A DNA stretch of 64,000 nucleotides from Phycisphaeraceae bacterium (lineage in GTDB: Bacteria; Planctomycetota; Phycisphaerae; Phycisphaerales; Phycisphaeraceae): assembly GCA_002716625.1 (NCBI GenBank), contig PBAS01000063.1, forward strand, positions 62,001 to 126,000. Direction: 5' to 3'. Shown here piece by piece: positions 1 to 10,253 of this stretch. Each line of letters opens with the position of its first letter. Within the stretch, counting starts at the first letter, position 1. Under the pieces are notes generated by a model. That model saw only the letters and a program-made list of their open reading frames with translations. It did no database searches and was not told the origin of the DNA. The position numbers and the translations under genes are program-made.

Positions 1-1387
1 CAATGCCAACATGCCGCCACATCACCGACCTCAAGCTAGATCGCACATCTGAAACATCTAATTCAGAGCGATCTGATGATGGAATAGCTGAGACAATTTT
101 GATCGGCACACGACTCTGGGATGATTCGAGCATCTCCAAGCTGCAGTGACCACAAATCTGACCAAATACCAGGCCTTCAAGCAAGCTATTGCTTGCTAGT
201 CGATTTGCACCGTGTAACCGGGTACATGCAACCTCCCCACATGCATATAATCCTTCCACATTGGTTCGACCAAATTGATCTGTTAACACGCCGCCAATCA
301 TATAATGAGCCGCAGGTTGAATAGGTATCGGATCAGCCCCCGGCTCAATATCAAAGTCTTTGAGGACCGCTGAAATACCCGGGAATCGCTCTTTAAATTT
401 TGGTGCTGTAATTGGACTGCAGTCAAGATATACCTGCGTATGGCCCGTCTTGCGAAGCTGCGTCAAAATTGCGCGGGATACCACATCACGTGGGGCTAAT
501 TCAGCCTGATCATGGTAATCAGGCATAAACCGGTAGCCATCACGATCTACCAGAAGTCCCCCTTCACCACGGACTGCCTCGGTGATCAATGACCGTGATG
601 CACCGGCCACATAGAGTGTCGTTGGATGAAACTGAATAAATGCCATGTCTGCTAATTTCGCCCCCGCCCGGTAAGCCACCGCAAAGCCATCGCCCGTCGC
701 ATCCGCAGCATTTGTTGATTCTCGATATACCTGTCCCAACCCACCACTGGCTAAGATCGTGGCCGACGCCCAAATAACCTGCAAGCCAAATATAGGGTGA
801 TGGGTAATAGCTCCAATACAACGAGGCGAATGACCATCAACTGTAATAAGATCTAACACGAAGCAATTTTCAAACAGACGAATCCTGTCATTTTCCGCAA
901 CTAGGCGGCGAAGAGTGGTGGCCAATACCCGACCCGTAGCATCACCATCGGCGTGGACAATACGCGAGTTAGTATGTGCCCCTTCACGGCCTAAAGCCAA
1001 TGTTGACCCACCGCCTGCAGCCGCGAGGTCGAACTGCATGCCCCGGTCAATCAATTCCCGAATACATAATGGCGCTGCTTCAACAACTGTCTTTACAGCT
1101 TGTGGATCACACAGATCTGCACCTGCATCCAACGTGTCCTGGATATGAGATTCAAATGAATCTGCAGGATCAAGCACTGCAGCAATGCCACCTTGCGCCC
1201 AATAAGTGTTTGATCCACACAGTTTTCCCTTGGCCGCGACAATCACCTCACCACTTTCAGCTGCGGTCAAAGCTGCACACTGACCGGCGACCCCTTGGCC
1301 AATCACCAACACTTCCGTGAAAATTTGCGGTAATAACGCGGCACGGAAGGGAATTAAATATCGGCGCTCGTCGAATATGTGATGCAT
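1..1387 (-). CDS. nadB: L-aspartate oxidase, 3' end beyond the window
   Basis: FAD enzyme that oxidises L-aspartate to iminoaspartate, the first step of de novo NAD synthesis. The frame is open from an ATG at 1387 to the left edge, giving 462 codons of an expected 520-540. Residues 26-35 form the dinucleotide-binding turn (VLVIGQGVAG). Further family landmarks are HTNSRIVHADGDATGR, the flavin/substrate motif QFHPTTL, EAVRGEGG, and the C-terminal GLYACGEVACTRLHGANRL segment typical of NadB and fumarate-reductase flavoproteins. The HGANRLASNSLLEG stretch favours NadB over succinate dehydrogenase SdhA. It is the last visible gene of a minus-strand run; the helical C-terminal domain lies outside the window. 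Assignment is strong; only the C-terminus is unseen. Confidence 0.93.
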   Translation of the reverse strand, partial: MHHIFDERRYLIPFRAALLPQIFTEVLVIGQGVAGQCAALTAAESGEVIVAAKGKLCGSNTYWAQGGIAAVLDPADSFESHIQDTLDAGADLCDPQAVKTVVEAAPLCIRELIDRGMQFDLAAAGGGSTLALGREGAHTNSRIVHADGDATGRVLATTLRRLVAENDRIRLFENCFVLDLITVDGHSPRCIGAITHHPIFGLQVIWASATILASGGLGQVYRESTNAADATGDGFAVAYRAGAKLADMAFIQFHPTTLYVAGASRSLITEAVRGEGGLLVDRDGYRFMPDYHDQAELAPRDVVSRAILTQLRKTGHTQVYLDCSPITAPKFKERFPGISAVLKDFDIEPGADPIPIQPAAHYMIGGVLTDQFGRTNVEGLYACGEVACTRLHGANRLASNSLLEGLVFGQICGHCSLEMLESSQSRVPIKIVSAIPSSDRSELDVSDVRSSLRSVMWRHVGI

Positions 1388-1459
1388 GGTAGTGTCGAGG
1401 ATGCGTTGTGGAATGTCATAACATTCTAACGCAGTTGGTCCGGTGCTACAGTAGATGCA

Positions 1460-1927
1460 CTACGGCGCCAACTGTCCCGTTGCTGAATAGGCGACTGCTG
1501 GCAATGGAATTCCTGAATCTGTGAGGATCCGGCGTATTTGTCCCGGCGGTTCATACCGCACCGAGCCCCGAATATGATAGGTGGCTTCAGCCACCGCCTG
1601 CCCCTTAGTGGCAAATGCGGCCGACAACCGAAGCTCCTGAATCCCCTTTGCTGCCAACATCTGTTGTAGCTTGTCATCAAAAGTGAAGCTGTGGTTGGGG
1701 TCTAATAACATCATATACTCACTGGCAACCAACGGTAGGGGCACATCATTAGGGTTCTGCACCCGAATCATTGCATGGACAACCACACCTTCCTCGCTTT
1801 GTTCGGCCAAGGTCACCCGCGTCACGTCAACCATCGGCGGCTCGACCCGTTTTGAAAATTGAACCAACGCACAGCCACCCAATTGTGGTAGAACCAGAAG
1901 ACCTAATACAAAAAACATTCTATTCAT
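1460..1927 (-). CDS. LEA14/WHy-type lipoprotein
   Basis: A 155-residue predicted lipoprotein with a short hydrophobic signal and lipobox LGGC (Cys about 19). The mature part has the pattern of the LEA type 2/WHy fold: a beta-rich domain with IRVQNPNDVPLPL near its start, resembling the NPN motif of that family. The family is linked to desiccation or envelope stress; the exact role is unknown. A GGA seven to eight bases upstream supports the ATG at 1927; an ATG at 1933 is in frame and would add two residues. The start lies about 10 bases after the cstA stop, so the two are probably co-transcribed. It could also be a generic envelope lipoprotein. Confidence 0.7.
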   Translation of the reverse strand: MNRMFFVLGLLVLPQLGGCALVQFSKRVEPPMVDVTRVTLAEQSEEGVVVHAMIRVQNPNDVPLPLVASEYMMLLDPNHSFTFDDKLQQMLAAKGIQELRLSAAFATKGQAVAEATYHIRGSVRYEPPGQIRRILTDSGIPLPAVAYSATGQLAP

Positions 1928-1936
1928 GATCATTTC

Positions 1937-3850
1937 CTACTGTGATGATTCTGTAACCACCGAAGTGATCTCTGGCTCTAATACACCCCGTATTTTTGGC
2001 ATGAGCAACAGAGCTTCGATAATCATCCATAATTCAAGCACCAACGTTGCAATTGCAATAACGATCAAAATCCAATTGGGACTTGATGCTGCCAACCAAC
2101 TCGTTTCCATCCCAACACCCTCCTCAAATAACTGCCAACACATCGCCCAAGCCGGCATGATGAGCATAAATATAAGCGGGGGAACCACAAAAAATATGGG
2201 CTTTTGACGACGCCATAAATAAAATAAAATCACAAGAAATGAGAGGCCGCCTAACAACTGGTTCGTTGCACCGAACATGGGCCACAAGATGAGCCCGCCG
2301 GTACCTGCTGGCTTCCCCGGCGCAGCCGGTGTTGCCGCCATAAGCCCTGCAATAATGATTGCAAAAATTGTCGCTCCATGTTTATTGCGCAACCATGTTA
2401 GGGGATTACCTGTGATCTGACCGTTTTGCGTTGCAAATAACTTCCGACTGGCATGCCTCGAACTGCCCACCTCATCAGGTCCTCCCAGGAAGGTCGCGGC
2501 CAATTCCTGCACAACATAACGCTGTAATCGACAAGCCGTATCGAGTGTTGTCCCCGCAAATGAAGCAACCAACACCCCCATTAATGCAATGGCAACTTTC
2601 GACTGCAATCCAATTGCCTTGAGGAAATTCGCTGCGCCGTCGACAAAAGCTCCAACCTTCGCCGCCAAACCACTGGCCGCCGTCCATGAACTGTAGCGAG
2701 ATGCCCAAGCGTCCTCACCCAAAAGGACTTTACCTTCTGTTCCAACGATTCCCAGGCCCAAGCCGGCAACACACGCAAGAATAACCAGCGTGGCCAGAAA
2801 TCCTTCTGTCAACATCCCTCCAAAACCGACGAATTTGGCATCAGGTTCTTTTGTAAGCTGCTTACTGCTTGTCCCACTGCTCACGAGACAATGAAACCCA
2901 CTGATCGCGCCACAAGCGATCGTGATAAACAGAAAAGGAAAGATCATCGGCGCCGCTTCGGGGGTAAAATTCCACATCGGCGCCACAATCTCAAGCTTTG
3001 GAGCGGCCGCGCCCTCAAATGGCGGGGCACCTCCTGCGACCGCGGCCCAAGCCATTCCAGCCACGATCAAGGCCAATGCCGTTAATAACTGCAGGCTATT
3101 AATGTAATCGCGCGGCTGAAGCAGTGTCCAAACTGGGAGCACTGATGCAACATAAGAATAAACCAACAATACAATGACCCAGGTCATAATAGACCAGGAT
3201 TTCATCCACCCATTAAGGTCTCCGAGCAAACCTTGGTCACCATAGATCACTGCCAAGTACATCGCCATCAGGGCAATAATCGATGGAAAAAATAGCTTGA
3301 CACCCTTGCGGTACAGATACAAACCTATCGTGACTGCAATTGGTATTTGAATAAGACAGGGAAAGATTGCAGCAGGATATTTCTTGAAAACCGCTGCAAT
3401 CACCAAGCCAAATATGGCCAATACAATTGTCAATGCCATGAGGAGAACAAACAAAAAGAGCAGCCGCACTCGTTTGTTCAAAACACGACCGGCCACATCG
3501 CCCACGGTCTGGCCATTATTGCGAAGCGAAACCACCAGGGCGCCGAAATCGTGAACCGCACCGATGAAAATTGAACCGAATACAACCCAAAGTAGGGCAG
3601 GCAACCAACCCCACATTACTGCAATTGCCGGCCCCACAATCGGCCCTGTCCCGGCAATGCTCGTAAAATGATGACCGAAGACAATGGGCTTGGATGTTGG
3701 AATATAGTCCTTGTCATCCCGAAAACGCTCCGAAGGACACACGACATCAGCAGCCAGGTTAAACACCTTTTTCCCCAGCCATCGACCGTAGGTGCAATAT
3801 GCGATAATGAACGCAATCCCTGCTCCTGCAGCAATCAAAAGTGTCTGCAT
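1937..3850 (-). CDS. cstA: Carbon starvation protein A family transporter
   Basis: A 637-residue, highly hydrophobic protein of the CstA family, which imports peptides or pyruvate under carbon limitation. About 14-16 membrane segments can be counted. Family landmarks are the N-terminal TYGRWLGKKVF, PIVFGHHFTSIAGTGPIVGPA, and the central ISGFHCLVSSGTSSKQL motif. The length is slightly below that of E. coli CstA (about 700). It lies upstream of the LEA-type lipoprotein with only a few bases between them. The substrate cannot be told from sequence: CstA (peptides) and BtsT (pyruvate) share this architecture. Confidence 0.93.
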   Translation of the reverse strand: MQTLLIAAGAGIAFIIAYCTYGRWLGKKVFNLAADVVCPSERFRDDKDYIPTSKPIVFGHHFTSIAGTGPIVGPAIAVMWGWLPALLWVVFGSIFIGAVHDFGALVVSLRNNGQTVGDVAGRVLNKRVRLLFLFVLLMALTIVLAIFGLVIAAVFKKYPAAIFPCLIQIPIAVTIGLYLYRKGVKLFFPSIIALMAMYLAVIYGDQGLLGDLNGWMKSWSIMTWVIVLLVYSYVASVLPVWTLLQPRDYINSLQLLTALALIVAGMAWAAVAGGAPPFEGAAAPKLEIVAPMWNFTPEAAPMIFPFLFITIACGAISGFHCLVSSGTSSKQLTKEPDAKFVGFGGMLTEGFLATLVILACVAGLGLGIVGTEGKVLLGEDAWASRYSSWTAASGLAAKVGAFVDGAANFLKAIGLQSKVAIALMGVLVASFAGTTLDTACRLQRYVVQELAATFLGGPDEVGSSRHASRKLFATQNGQITGNPLTWLRNKHGATIFAIIIAGLMAATPAAPGKPAGTGGLILWPMFGATNQLLGGLSFLVILFYLWRRQKPIFFVVPPLIFMLIMPAWAMCWQLFEEGVGMETSWLAASSPNWILIVIAIATLVLELWMIIEALLLMPKIRGVLEPEITSVVTESSQ

Positions 3851-3936
3851 GTTTTGGCTCCGAATATTCCTGCCGCCGAATGCCTAACCGAGGAGGATAA
3901 ACGCAGTTAAGCTAACACCGACGTTATACGCCCAAA

Positions 3937-4632
3937 TTATACAAACCCAACCCCTAGTTTCATTTGCTTAAGATTACCTGCCATTTGCCGCCGCATGGTC
4001 TCAATGTCATTCTCCAAGTGCTTGAGAGCTTCAGCAGATCCCATATCAACCAGTAGACCGGCATCTAGTGCCTTGCCAAACCGCACATGAATGCGGCCCC
4101 TTAGCTGAGGTCGACGTCGAAAACGCGGCCATGCGTTGTAAGCGCCTTCAATCGCAACCGGTACAACCTGTGGGCGTGTACGCTTGATTAATAACATTGC
4201 GCCTGGAGCAAAGGTATGGGTGCATCCATCAATAGTCCGCTCACCTTCAGGAAAGACCAGCAAAGCATGCCCCCCCTTGAGCACCTTAATACACGTACGT
4301 ATCGCCGACGTATCTCCGACACCCTGCCTCACAGGAATCGCGTTAAGTGATCGAATCAAAAAAGCGAAAAACGGGTTGCGAAACAATGTCGCGCGAGCCA
4401 TCGCATAAAACTGACGGCGGTGCCCACTTAAGCCCACTAGAATTGGATCTAGAAAGGATTGATGATTACATACAAAAAGAACTGCACCAGTCCGGGGGAT
4501 ATGGTGTGCCCCAGTTGCACGATATTGATAACGAAGACCAACTGTAAATACACACAAAAGGTGGAGGAAATACCACCATAATACACGCAGCAAAGGCTGG
4601 CCGGGCTGACGAGCGCGAAGGGCAGAGAGCAT
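3937..4632 (-). CDS. plsC: 1-acyl-sn-glycerol-3-phosphate acyltransferase
   Basis: Membrane-associated acyltransferase that makes phosphatidic acid from lysophosphatidic acid. The catalytic block NHQSFLDP (H-x4-D) follows an N-terminal hydrophobic segment, and the second block FPEGERT is intact; the downstream VVPVAIEGAYNAWP matches block IV. The ATG at 4632 overlaps the cmk stop as TAATG, which argues for translational coupling and for this start (231 residues). An in-frame ATG at 4650 would add six residues inside cmk. The cmk-plsC pairing is common in bacteria. Confidence 0.9.
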   Translation of the reverse strand: MLSALRARQPGQPLLRVLWWYFLHLLCVFTVGLRYQYRATGAHHIPRTGAVLFVCNHQSFLDPILVGLSGHRRQFYAMARATLFRNPFFAFLIRSLNAIPVRQGVGDTSAIRTCIKVLKGGHALLVFPEGERTIDGCTHTFAPGAMLLIKRTRPQVVPVAIEGAYNAWPRFRRRPQLRGRIHVRFGKALDAGLLVDMGSAEALKHLENDIETMRRQMAGNLKQMKLGVGFV

Positions 4633-5360
4633 TAGCCCATACCCTTCCAAACGCCATGATCGTCATATTGGCTATCTATGTATTGCTGGACTTGTTTTAC
4701 GATTAAATCAACCACGATTTCTTGTTTGATTGTAGAGGTATCAATACGTATCGCATCTGAAGCACACATGAGCGGACCATCCGTTCGATGTGAATCCCGG
4801 TAGTCCCTGCTCCTGATACTGTCAAGAATTTTATTTTCATCGACATACACCCCCGCATCGCGGAGTTGCTTGGCACGGCGCTGGGCACGCTTGGCAGGAT
4901 CGGCATCCAAAAAAAACTTGAGCGGTGCGTCGGGAAATACAACAGAGCCCTGATCACGGCCCTCCGTCACAAGGCGTAAACGATCCGTTGCAATCTGACG
5001 CTGGGCGTCCACAAGAATCTTGCGGACCATGGCGATGGTAGCAATCTGGCTCACCGTTTGTGTCACGTTGTCATCACGAAGGCTATCGGTTAGATCGCGT
5101 TGGGATTCACCGTCGGCCACAATCAACCCCGGCGGATCAGCCTGCCAGTCAAACCGTATCTGCGCTTGCTCTGCAAGACGGGCAACCCCATGAGGATCAC
5201 GCTTGGGGTCAACACCAGCTTCCAAGCAAAGTACGGCAATACCTCGGTACATCGCACCGGTATCCAAAAATGCGATATTGAGTCGCTTGGCGACGAGATG
5301 CGCTACCGTCGATTTGCCAACCCCGGCAGGACCGTCGACCGTAATCACCAATGGCTGCAT
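4632..5360 (-). CDS. cmk: Cytidylate kinase
   Basis: Phosphorylates CMP and dCMP with ATP in pyrimidine nucleotide metabolism. The P-loop GPAGVGKST sits at residues 10-18, followed by FLDTGAMYRG, the CMP-binding landmark. VTEGRDQGSVVFPDAPLKFFL and the lid region with RAQRRAKQL are also recognisable. At 242 residues it is slightly longer than E. coli Cmk (227). In E. coli the second landmark reads GRDMGTVVFP; here GRDQGSVVFP carries conservative changes. Translationally coupled to plsC. Confidence 0.93.
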   Translation of the reverse strand: MQPLVITVDGPAGVGKSTVAHLVAKRLNIAFLDTGAMYRGIAVLCLEAGVDPKRDPHGVARLAEQAQIRFDWQADPPGLIVADGESQRDLTDSLRDDNVTQTVSQIATIAMVRKILVDAQRQIATDRLRLVTEGRDQGSVVFPDAPLKFFLDADPAKRAQRRAKQLRDAGVYVDENKILDSIRSRDYRDSHRTDGPLMCASDAIRIDTSTIKQEIVVDLIVKQVQQYIDSQYDDHGVWKGMG

Positions 5361-5573
5361 AACTGTGAATTTTAACAGACACAGCAGAAACCGTAAGGTT
5401 CCTGTGCAAATATCAATCTACGACAGCTGCCTAATAAACAGGGCTAGCAGGGGCTGTTCCTTCTTGTCCACGACCAAATCCTTATTTAAGTAAATTATGG
5501 GTGCGATGATTGGTAAAAGGTGTTTTTCAGGCAGCTGATCAATGGGGCGGCACTCACCGGCTCCCACTTGCCA

Positions 5574-6785
5574 CTATATTGGAGGCCGGGCTTTCATCTT
5601 CTGTAACCAACGGTCAACCGCCTGTGGCTTGAGTATCAAGTAATACAGTCGACCTTCGGCGTATTGACGACCTGCATAACGTTTGGCAAGTGGGCCGACC
5701 CCCATGTACAAATCTGCCCGACCGGCCGCACGGATGGCACCGCCCGTGTCCTGATCCAGCATGAAATGACGAAATGGGCGGGTTGCCCCACCTTTGCCAG
5801 GCATTTGCGTAGCAACCAAGGCCACGCCCCCACGAGGGAAGACACTTTTATCTGTGGCAAGTGACCTCATAGGCGTCACCGCGAAACCCAGTGATCCCGC
5901 GGGCCAGTTAGTTGGATCGTATTGGGCAAAGAATACGTATCGATCATTGCGGTGAAGGTAACGATTGACCTGATTTGGATGCTGGACGAAATAGTCACGG
6001 ACCGATGACTGGGTCAGGCGATTCTTATCAAGCTTTCCATCGGCGACCAGTTGCATCGCCACACTCGTATAGTCACGGCCATTGCTTGCAGCGTATCCCA
6101 CAACCATCTCCGTGCCATCTGTCAACCTAATTCGCGCTGACCCTTGAAGTTGAACGATATAGGCTTCGAACTTGCCGCTCAGCCAAACCAATTCATGCCC
6201 GTCCAGCATGCCTGTAGTCTCTATGACACGCCGCGTGGGGTATGGCGAAATCTGATCACCAACACGCTGGCCAAGTACTTTCCCTGTCGATCGATCCGAC
6301 ACAAGATCTGGTGGCCGCTTGTATAACGGGTAACGAAATTTTGACGTCTGAACACGCGAAGCCTGGATAATGGGGGCATAATAGCCAGTAAACAATACCG
6401 TTCCCTCCCCATCCCATCCGACACTTTCGTAAACATCAAACTCCGCTTTCAACACTGATTCAACACTGGGGACATGACCATTGGCGGCGTACAATTCTCG
6501 GCTCAATGCGAAGACGCTTGCTTGCGCCTGCTCGTGCGTGATCCCGGCCATAGGGAAAAATTGTCTGGAAGAGGGCTTTTCAAACCATTCGATACTACGC
6601 TGGCACGCTTGGTAAAAGTGGCTGTCAACCTGAAGTGGAAATGCAGGCCATTGGCGTAAAGTTAGCTTCCGAAGCGCTGACGCCCCAGTTACTAGAGGGC
6701 GGGCATACTCTGGATCTTGCACTGGTCGATGGCACCCAACGACAAAGAGTACAAGGCATACGTGAATGATAAATATGCGAAACAC
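5574..6785 (-). CDS. mltA: MltA-type membrane-bound lytic transglycosylase
   Basis: Predicted outer-membrane lipoprotein (403 residues) that cleaves the glycan strands of peptidoglycan to 1,6-anhydromuropeptides. The signal ends at VVGC (Cys 18). The MltA domain contains FTGYYAPIIQASR, and the C-terminal 3D domain contains DQDTGGAIRAAGRADLY, holding the conserved acidic residues of the family (catalytic Asp region). It is divergent from the M50 protease gene with only 67 bases between the starts, so both promoters must lie there. The following cmk start is 213 bases away on the same strand. Confidence 0.92.
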   Translation of the reverse strand: MFRIFIIHVCLVLFVVGCHRPVQDPEYARPLVTGASALRKLTLRQWPAFPLQVDSHFYQACQRSIEWFEKPSSRQFFPMAGITHEQAQASVFALSRELYAANGHVPSVESVLKAEFDVYESVGWDGEGTVLFTGYYAPIIQASRVQTSKFRYPLYKRPPDLVSDRSTGKVLGQRVGDQISPYPTRRVIETTGMLDGHELVWLSGKFEAYIVQLQGSARIRLTDGTEMVVGYAASNGRDYTSVAMQLVADGKLDKNRLTQSSVRDYFVQHPNQVNRYLHRNDRYVFFAQYDPTNWPAGSLGFAVTPMRSLATDKSVFPRGGVALVATQMPGKGGATRPFRHFMLDQDTGGAIRAAGRADLYMGVGPLAKRYAGRQYAEGRLYYLILKPQAVDRWLQKMKARPPI

Positions 6786-6852
6786 GTTAAACTACCAATC
6801 GGACAACCAAGAAACAATACTTTTGAATTCACCCTGACTAAGATTCAACACA

Positions 6853-7494
6853 ATGCTAATTGATATGCTTCGCCACGGTGATACACAAACATACCTGTTT
6901 GTCATTGTAACCATTACAATCAGTATTGTACTGCACGAGTTGGCCCATGGGTGGGCTGCGATCAAGCACGGTGATGACACCCCCATTCATACCGGACACA
7001 TGACGGGCAACCCATTGGTTCATATGGGTCCGTTTTCACTCTTCGCGATGTGCCTTTTTGGAATTGCCTGGGGCCAAATACCCATCGATTCAACTCGTCT
7101 ACGCGGCAAGTACGCCCAAGCAATTGTGGCTGCCACCGGACCTGCCACCAATCTGCTGCTGGCTGCCGCCACCCTTACGGCACTTGGGTTACTACTACGT
7201 GGAGGCATGCTTGAAAACACTGAAATCCATCAAAATCTTGCGGAATTCTTAATGGTATTCGGTTCATGGAACTTGATGTTGTGTGTGTTTAACCTGATGC
7301 CCGTACCACCGCTGGATGGCTCTCATATCCTGTCAAATTTCCACCGTGGCTACGCGCGGTTAATTGACGATCCAAGCAAACAATCCATATGGTTTTTCGG
7401 GTTTATCGGCGTGTTCATGGTCAGCCGCATCCTGTTTAAGAGCCTCGACTTACTTGCAACAAAATATACTTTTTTTGTAGCTGGACAGACGTAA
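6853..7494 (+). CDS. Site-2 protease family (M50) membrane metalloprotease
   Basis: A 213-residue integral membrane protein with the zinc motif HELAHG (HExxH) in its first conserved membrane segment and NLMPVPPLDGSHI (the N-x-P-x-x-D-G signature that supplies the third ligand) further on. There is no PDZ domain, so it belongs to the short group of site-2 proteases, not the RseP type. Substrates are unknown. The gene stands alone on plus, divergent from mltA and convergent with ppdK; no clear Shine-Dalgarno precedes the ATG. Confidence 0.85.
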   Translation: MLIDMLRHGDTQTYLFVIVTITISIVLHELAHGWAAIKHGDDTPIHTGHMTGNPLVHMGPFSLFAMCLFGIAWGQIPIDSTRLRGKYAQAIVAATGPATNLLLAAATLTALGLLLRGGMLENTEIHQNLAEFLMVFGSWNLMLCVFNLMPVPPLDGSHILSNFHRGYARLIDDPSKQSIWFFGFIGVFMVSRILFKSLDLLATKYTFFVAGQT

Positions 7495-7583
7495 GCCTAA
7501 TGCGGGACATATCTGGCAAGACACCTCCATTGATAATGCCACTTAAATAGTATCCGGATGGGATCGCCTTGCTTCCCCAGCGG

Positions 7584-10253
7584 TCATCCAAGCGCTGCCT
7601 GTGCCGCAGCTAACCGGGCAATCGGTACACGGAAAGGTGAGCAACTCACATAATCCAAACCCGCAGCATGGCAAAATCTGATCGAATCAGGATCTCCACC
7701 GTGCTCACCACAGATGCCAACCTTCAGTTTGCGTTTCACATTCCGACCTTTGGTAGTGCCCATCTCAACGAGTTGCCCGACACCGGTTGTGTCCAGCGAT
7801 TCAAATGGATCGCGATCAAGAATCTCTTTACTCAGATAGTCCGGCAAGAACGTGTTTACGTCATCACGACTGTAACCAAATGTCATCTGTGTTAGATCAT
7901 TGGTCCCAAAGCTGAAGAAATCAGCATGTTCTGCTACTTGATCTGCGGTCAATGCCGCACGGGGAATTTCAATCATCGTCCCGATGGGAATATCGAGTGA
8001 ACCGGCAAATCGCTTTTTATGCTGCACCTGCTGGATCGCCTGCTCTGCAAGAGTACGTAACAACTGAATTTCACGTGCAGTCCCGATCAGCGGAATCATG
8101 ATCTCGGGCATGGCCCGCACCCTTTTTTTACGACACAAAATGGTCGCTTCCACAATTGCGGTGACCTGCATCTGCAGGATCTCAGGGTACGTAATGCTTA
8201 ATCGGCAACCACGATGTCCAAGCATGGGGTTTGCCTCATGGAGTTGGGTGACTCGGGCTTTGACCTTCGATAACGGAATTCCCAACCTTTTGGCAACTAC
8301 TGTTTGGCTCTTGGAATCATGCGGTACAAACTCGTGCAGTGGTGGATCGAGTAAACGAATGGTGACCGGGAACCCTTTCATTGCGGTCAAGATGCCCACG
8401 AAATCTTTACGTTGATATGGAAGTAGGCGACGGAGCGCCGCTTGACGGGCCTCTACCGATTCAGCCAGAATCATTTCACGCATCGCAACAATTCGTTCCC
8501 CTTCGAAAAACATATGTTCCGTGCGGCATAAGCCAATCCCGTGCGCCCCGAAGTCTCGAGCCCGCTTAGCGTCTGCTGGCGTGTCGGCATTGGTCCTGAT
8601 GCTTAACCGGCTATACTTGGAACTCCAGCCCATAACGCGGGAAAAATCGCCCGAGAGTTTGGGGACTTTGGTTGCCACCTGACCGGTCATGACCTGTCCA
8701 GTTGACCCGTCAATCGATATCGTGTCATTGGCTCCAAAGGTCCTGCCTTTCACATGAAGTTTCTTATGTTTCTCATCAATCTGAATTTCCCCGGCACCCG
8801 CCACGCAACATCGACCCCAACCACGAGCAACAACCGCTGCATGGCTGGTCATCCCACCCGTGCTGGTCAGAATCCCCCGTGCCGCATGCATACCATCAAT
8901 GTCTTCTGGACTTGTCTCCTTGCGTACCAGCAGCACATCCTCACCATCAGCAGTACGACTAGCCGCATCCTCGGCGGTAAACGCCAGTTTGCCCACCGCA
9001 GCACCTGGCGATGCAGGCAAACCTACGGCAAGCACTTGGGCGGCCTTCTTTGCCACCGGGTCAAAGCTGGGCAACAACAGCTGTGTCAGATCATTGGCGG
9101 GGATACGGCCAAGTGCAGTTTTTTCATTGATGAGCTTTTCTTTAACCATATCGCAAGCAATCTTGACTGCAGCGGCTCCTGTCCGTTTGCCACTGCGGGT
9201 CTGCAACATGTATAGCTTGCCACGCTCAATTGTGAACTCAATATCCTGCACATCGCGATAGTGGCGTTCAAGCTTATTTTTAATACCCAACAACTGCTGA
9301 TGTACACGCTTGTTCCATTTGGGCATCTGGTCCACAGGCTGAGGTGTACGTATCCCCGCCACAACATCTTCACCTTGAGCATTGATGAGGAATTCACCAT
9401 AAAATTTGTTTTTCCCGGTGGATGGATCACGTGTAAAGGCAACACCCGTCCCGCTATCGTCTCCCATATTCCCGTAGACCATGTATTGAATATTAACTGC
9501 GGTACCACATAGACCGATGATGTTCTCAACTTGCCGATACCGCACCGCGCGAGCCTGCATCCAACTCTTAAAGACCGCCTCGATGGCATACTCAAGTTGC
9601 AAATAGGGATCTTGTGGAAACTCATGGCCAACGTGGTCTCGATAGACACCCTTATAAGCCTTGCACAATTTCTCTAGACCTTCCGCAGGAACATCGGTAT
9701 CGCTGCGTGCATCATAACTTGCCTTGATTTTGTTAAATGCATTCTCGAAGTGTTCATGGCTAACATCCATAACCACGTCACCATACATATTGATCAGACG
9801 GCGATAAGCATCGTAAGCAAACCGAGTATTGTCAGTAGCTTTTGCAAGTCCGATTACCGAGGTGTCATTAAGACCAAGATTTAAAATCGTGTTCATCATA
9901 CCTGGCATAGACACCGCCGCTCCACTACGCACCGATACCAGTAATGGGTTATTGGCATCGCCAAAGTTCTTACCTGTTTCTTTTTCCAGCGTGGCGATCT
10001 GCTTGCGAACTTGCTGCATCAAGCCTTTTGGAAGTTTGCGCCGGGACTTGTAATAAAGTTCGCAGACCTCGGTGCTAATAGTAAAACCTGGCGGTACCGG
10101 CAGACCAATACCCGTCATTTCAGCGAGGTTCGCACCCTTGCCGCCAAGTAATTCCTTTTGCTTGCCATTACCTTCAGTTCGTGTCTTACCAAAGTAATAG
10201 GCCATTTTTCGTCGTGGCTGCGTGGCACTTCGTTTTTTCTGTGATCTACCCAT
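7584..10253 (-). CDS. ppdK: Pyruvate, phosphate dikinase
   Basis: Interconverts pyruvate, ATP and phosphate with PEP, AMP and pyrophosphate. All three parts are visible: N-terminal nucleotide-binding domain (KGANLAEM, VSVRSGAAVSMPGMMNTILNLG), central phosphohistidine domain (GGMTSHAAVVARGWGRCCV), and C-terminal PEP/pyruvate TIM barrel ending in the catalytic Cys motif YVSCSPFRVPIARLAAAQA. The length of 889 residues is normal. The ATG at 10253 has AGGAA 11 bases upstream and gives a basic 17-residue N-terminal extension; an in-frame ATG at 10202 (MAYYFGKTR) matches the usual family start. Cytoplasmic; the direction in vivo depends on metabolism. Confidence 0.95.
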   Translation of the reverse strand: MGRSQKKRSATQPRRKMAYYFGKTRTEGNGKQKELLGGKGANLAEMTGIGLPVPPGFTISTEVCELYYKSRRKLPKGLMQQVRKQIATLEKETGKNFGDANNPLLVSVRSGAAVSMPGMMNTILNLGLNDTSVIGLAKATDNTRFAYDAYRRLINMYGDVVMDVSHEHFENAFNKIKASYDARSDTDVPAEGLEKLCKAYKGVYRDHVGHEFPQDPYLQLEYAIEAVFKSWMQARAVRYRQVENIIGLCGTAVNIQYMVYGNMGDDSGTGVAFTRDPSTGKNKFYGEFLINAQGEDVVAGIRTPQPVDQMPKWNKRVHQQLLGIKNKLERHYRDVQDIEFTIERGKLYMLQTRSGKRTGAAAVKIACDMVKEKLINEKTALGRIPANDLTQLLLPSFDPVAKKAAQVLAVGLPASPGAAVGKLAFTAEDAASRTADGEDVLLVRKETSPEDIDGMHAARGILTSTGGMTSHAAVVARGWGRCCVAGAGEIQIDEKHKKLHVKGRTFGANDTISIDGSTGQVMTGQVATKVPKLSGDFSRVMGWSSKYSRLSIRTNADTPADAKRARDFGAHGIGLCRTEHMFFEGERIVAMREMILAESVEARQAALRRLLPYQRKDFVGILTAMKGFPVTIRLLDPPLHEFVPHDSKSQTVVAKRLGIPLSKVKARVTQLHEANPMLGHRGCRLSITYPEILQMQVTAIVEATILCRKKRVRAMPEIMIPLIGTAREIQLLRTLAEQAIQQVQHKKRFAGSLDIPIGTMIEIPRAALTADQVAEHADFFSFGTNDLTQMTFGYSRDDVNTFLPDYLSKEILDRDPFESLDTTGVGQLVEMGTTKGRNVKRKLKVGICGEHGGDPDSIRFCHAAGLDYVSCSPFRVPIARLAAAQAALG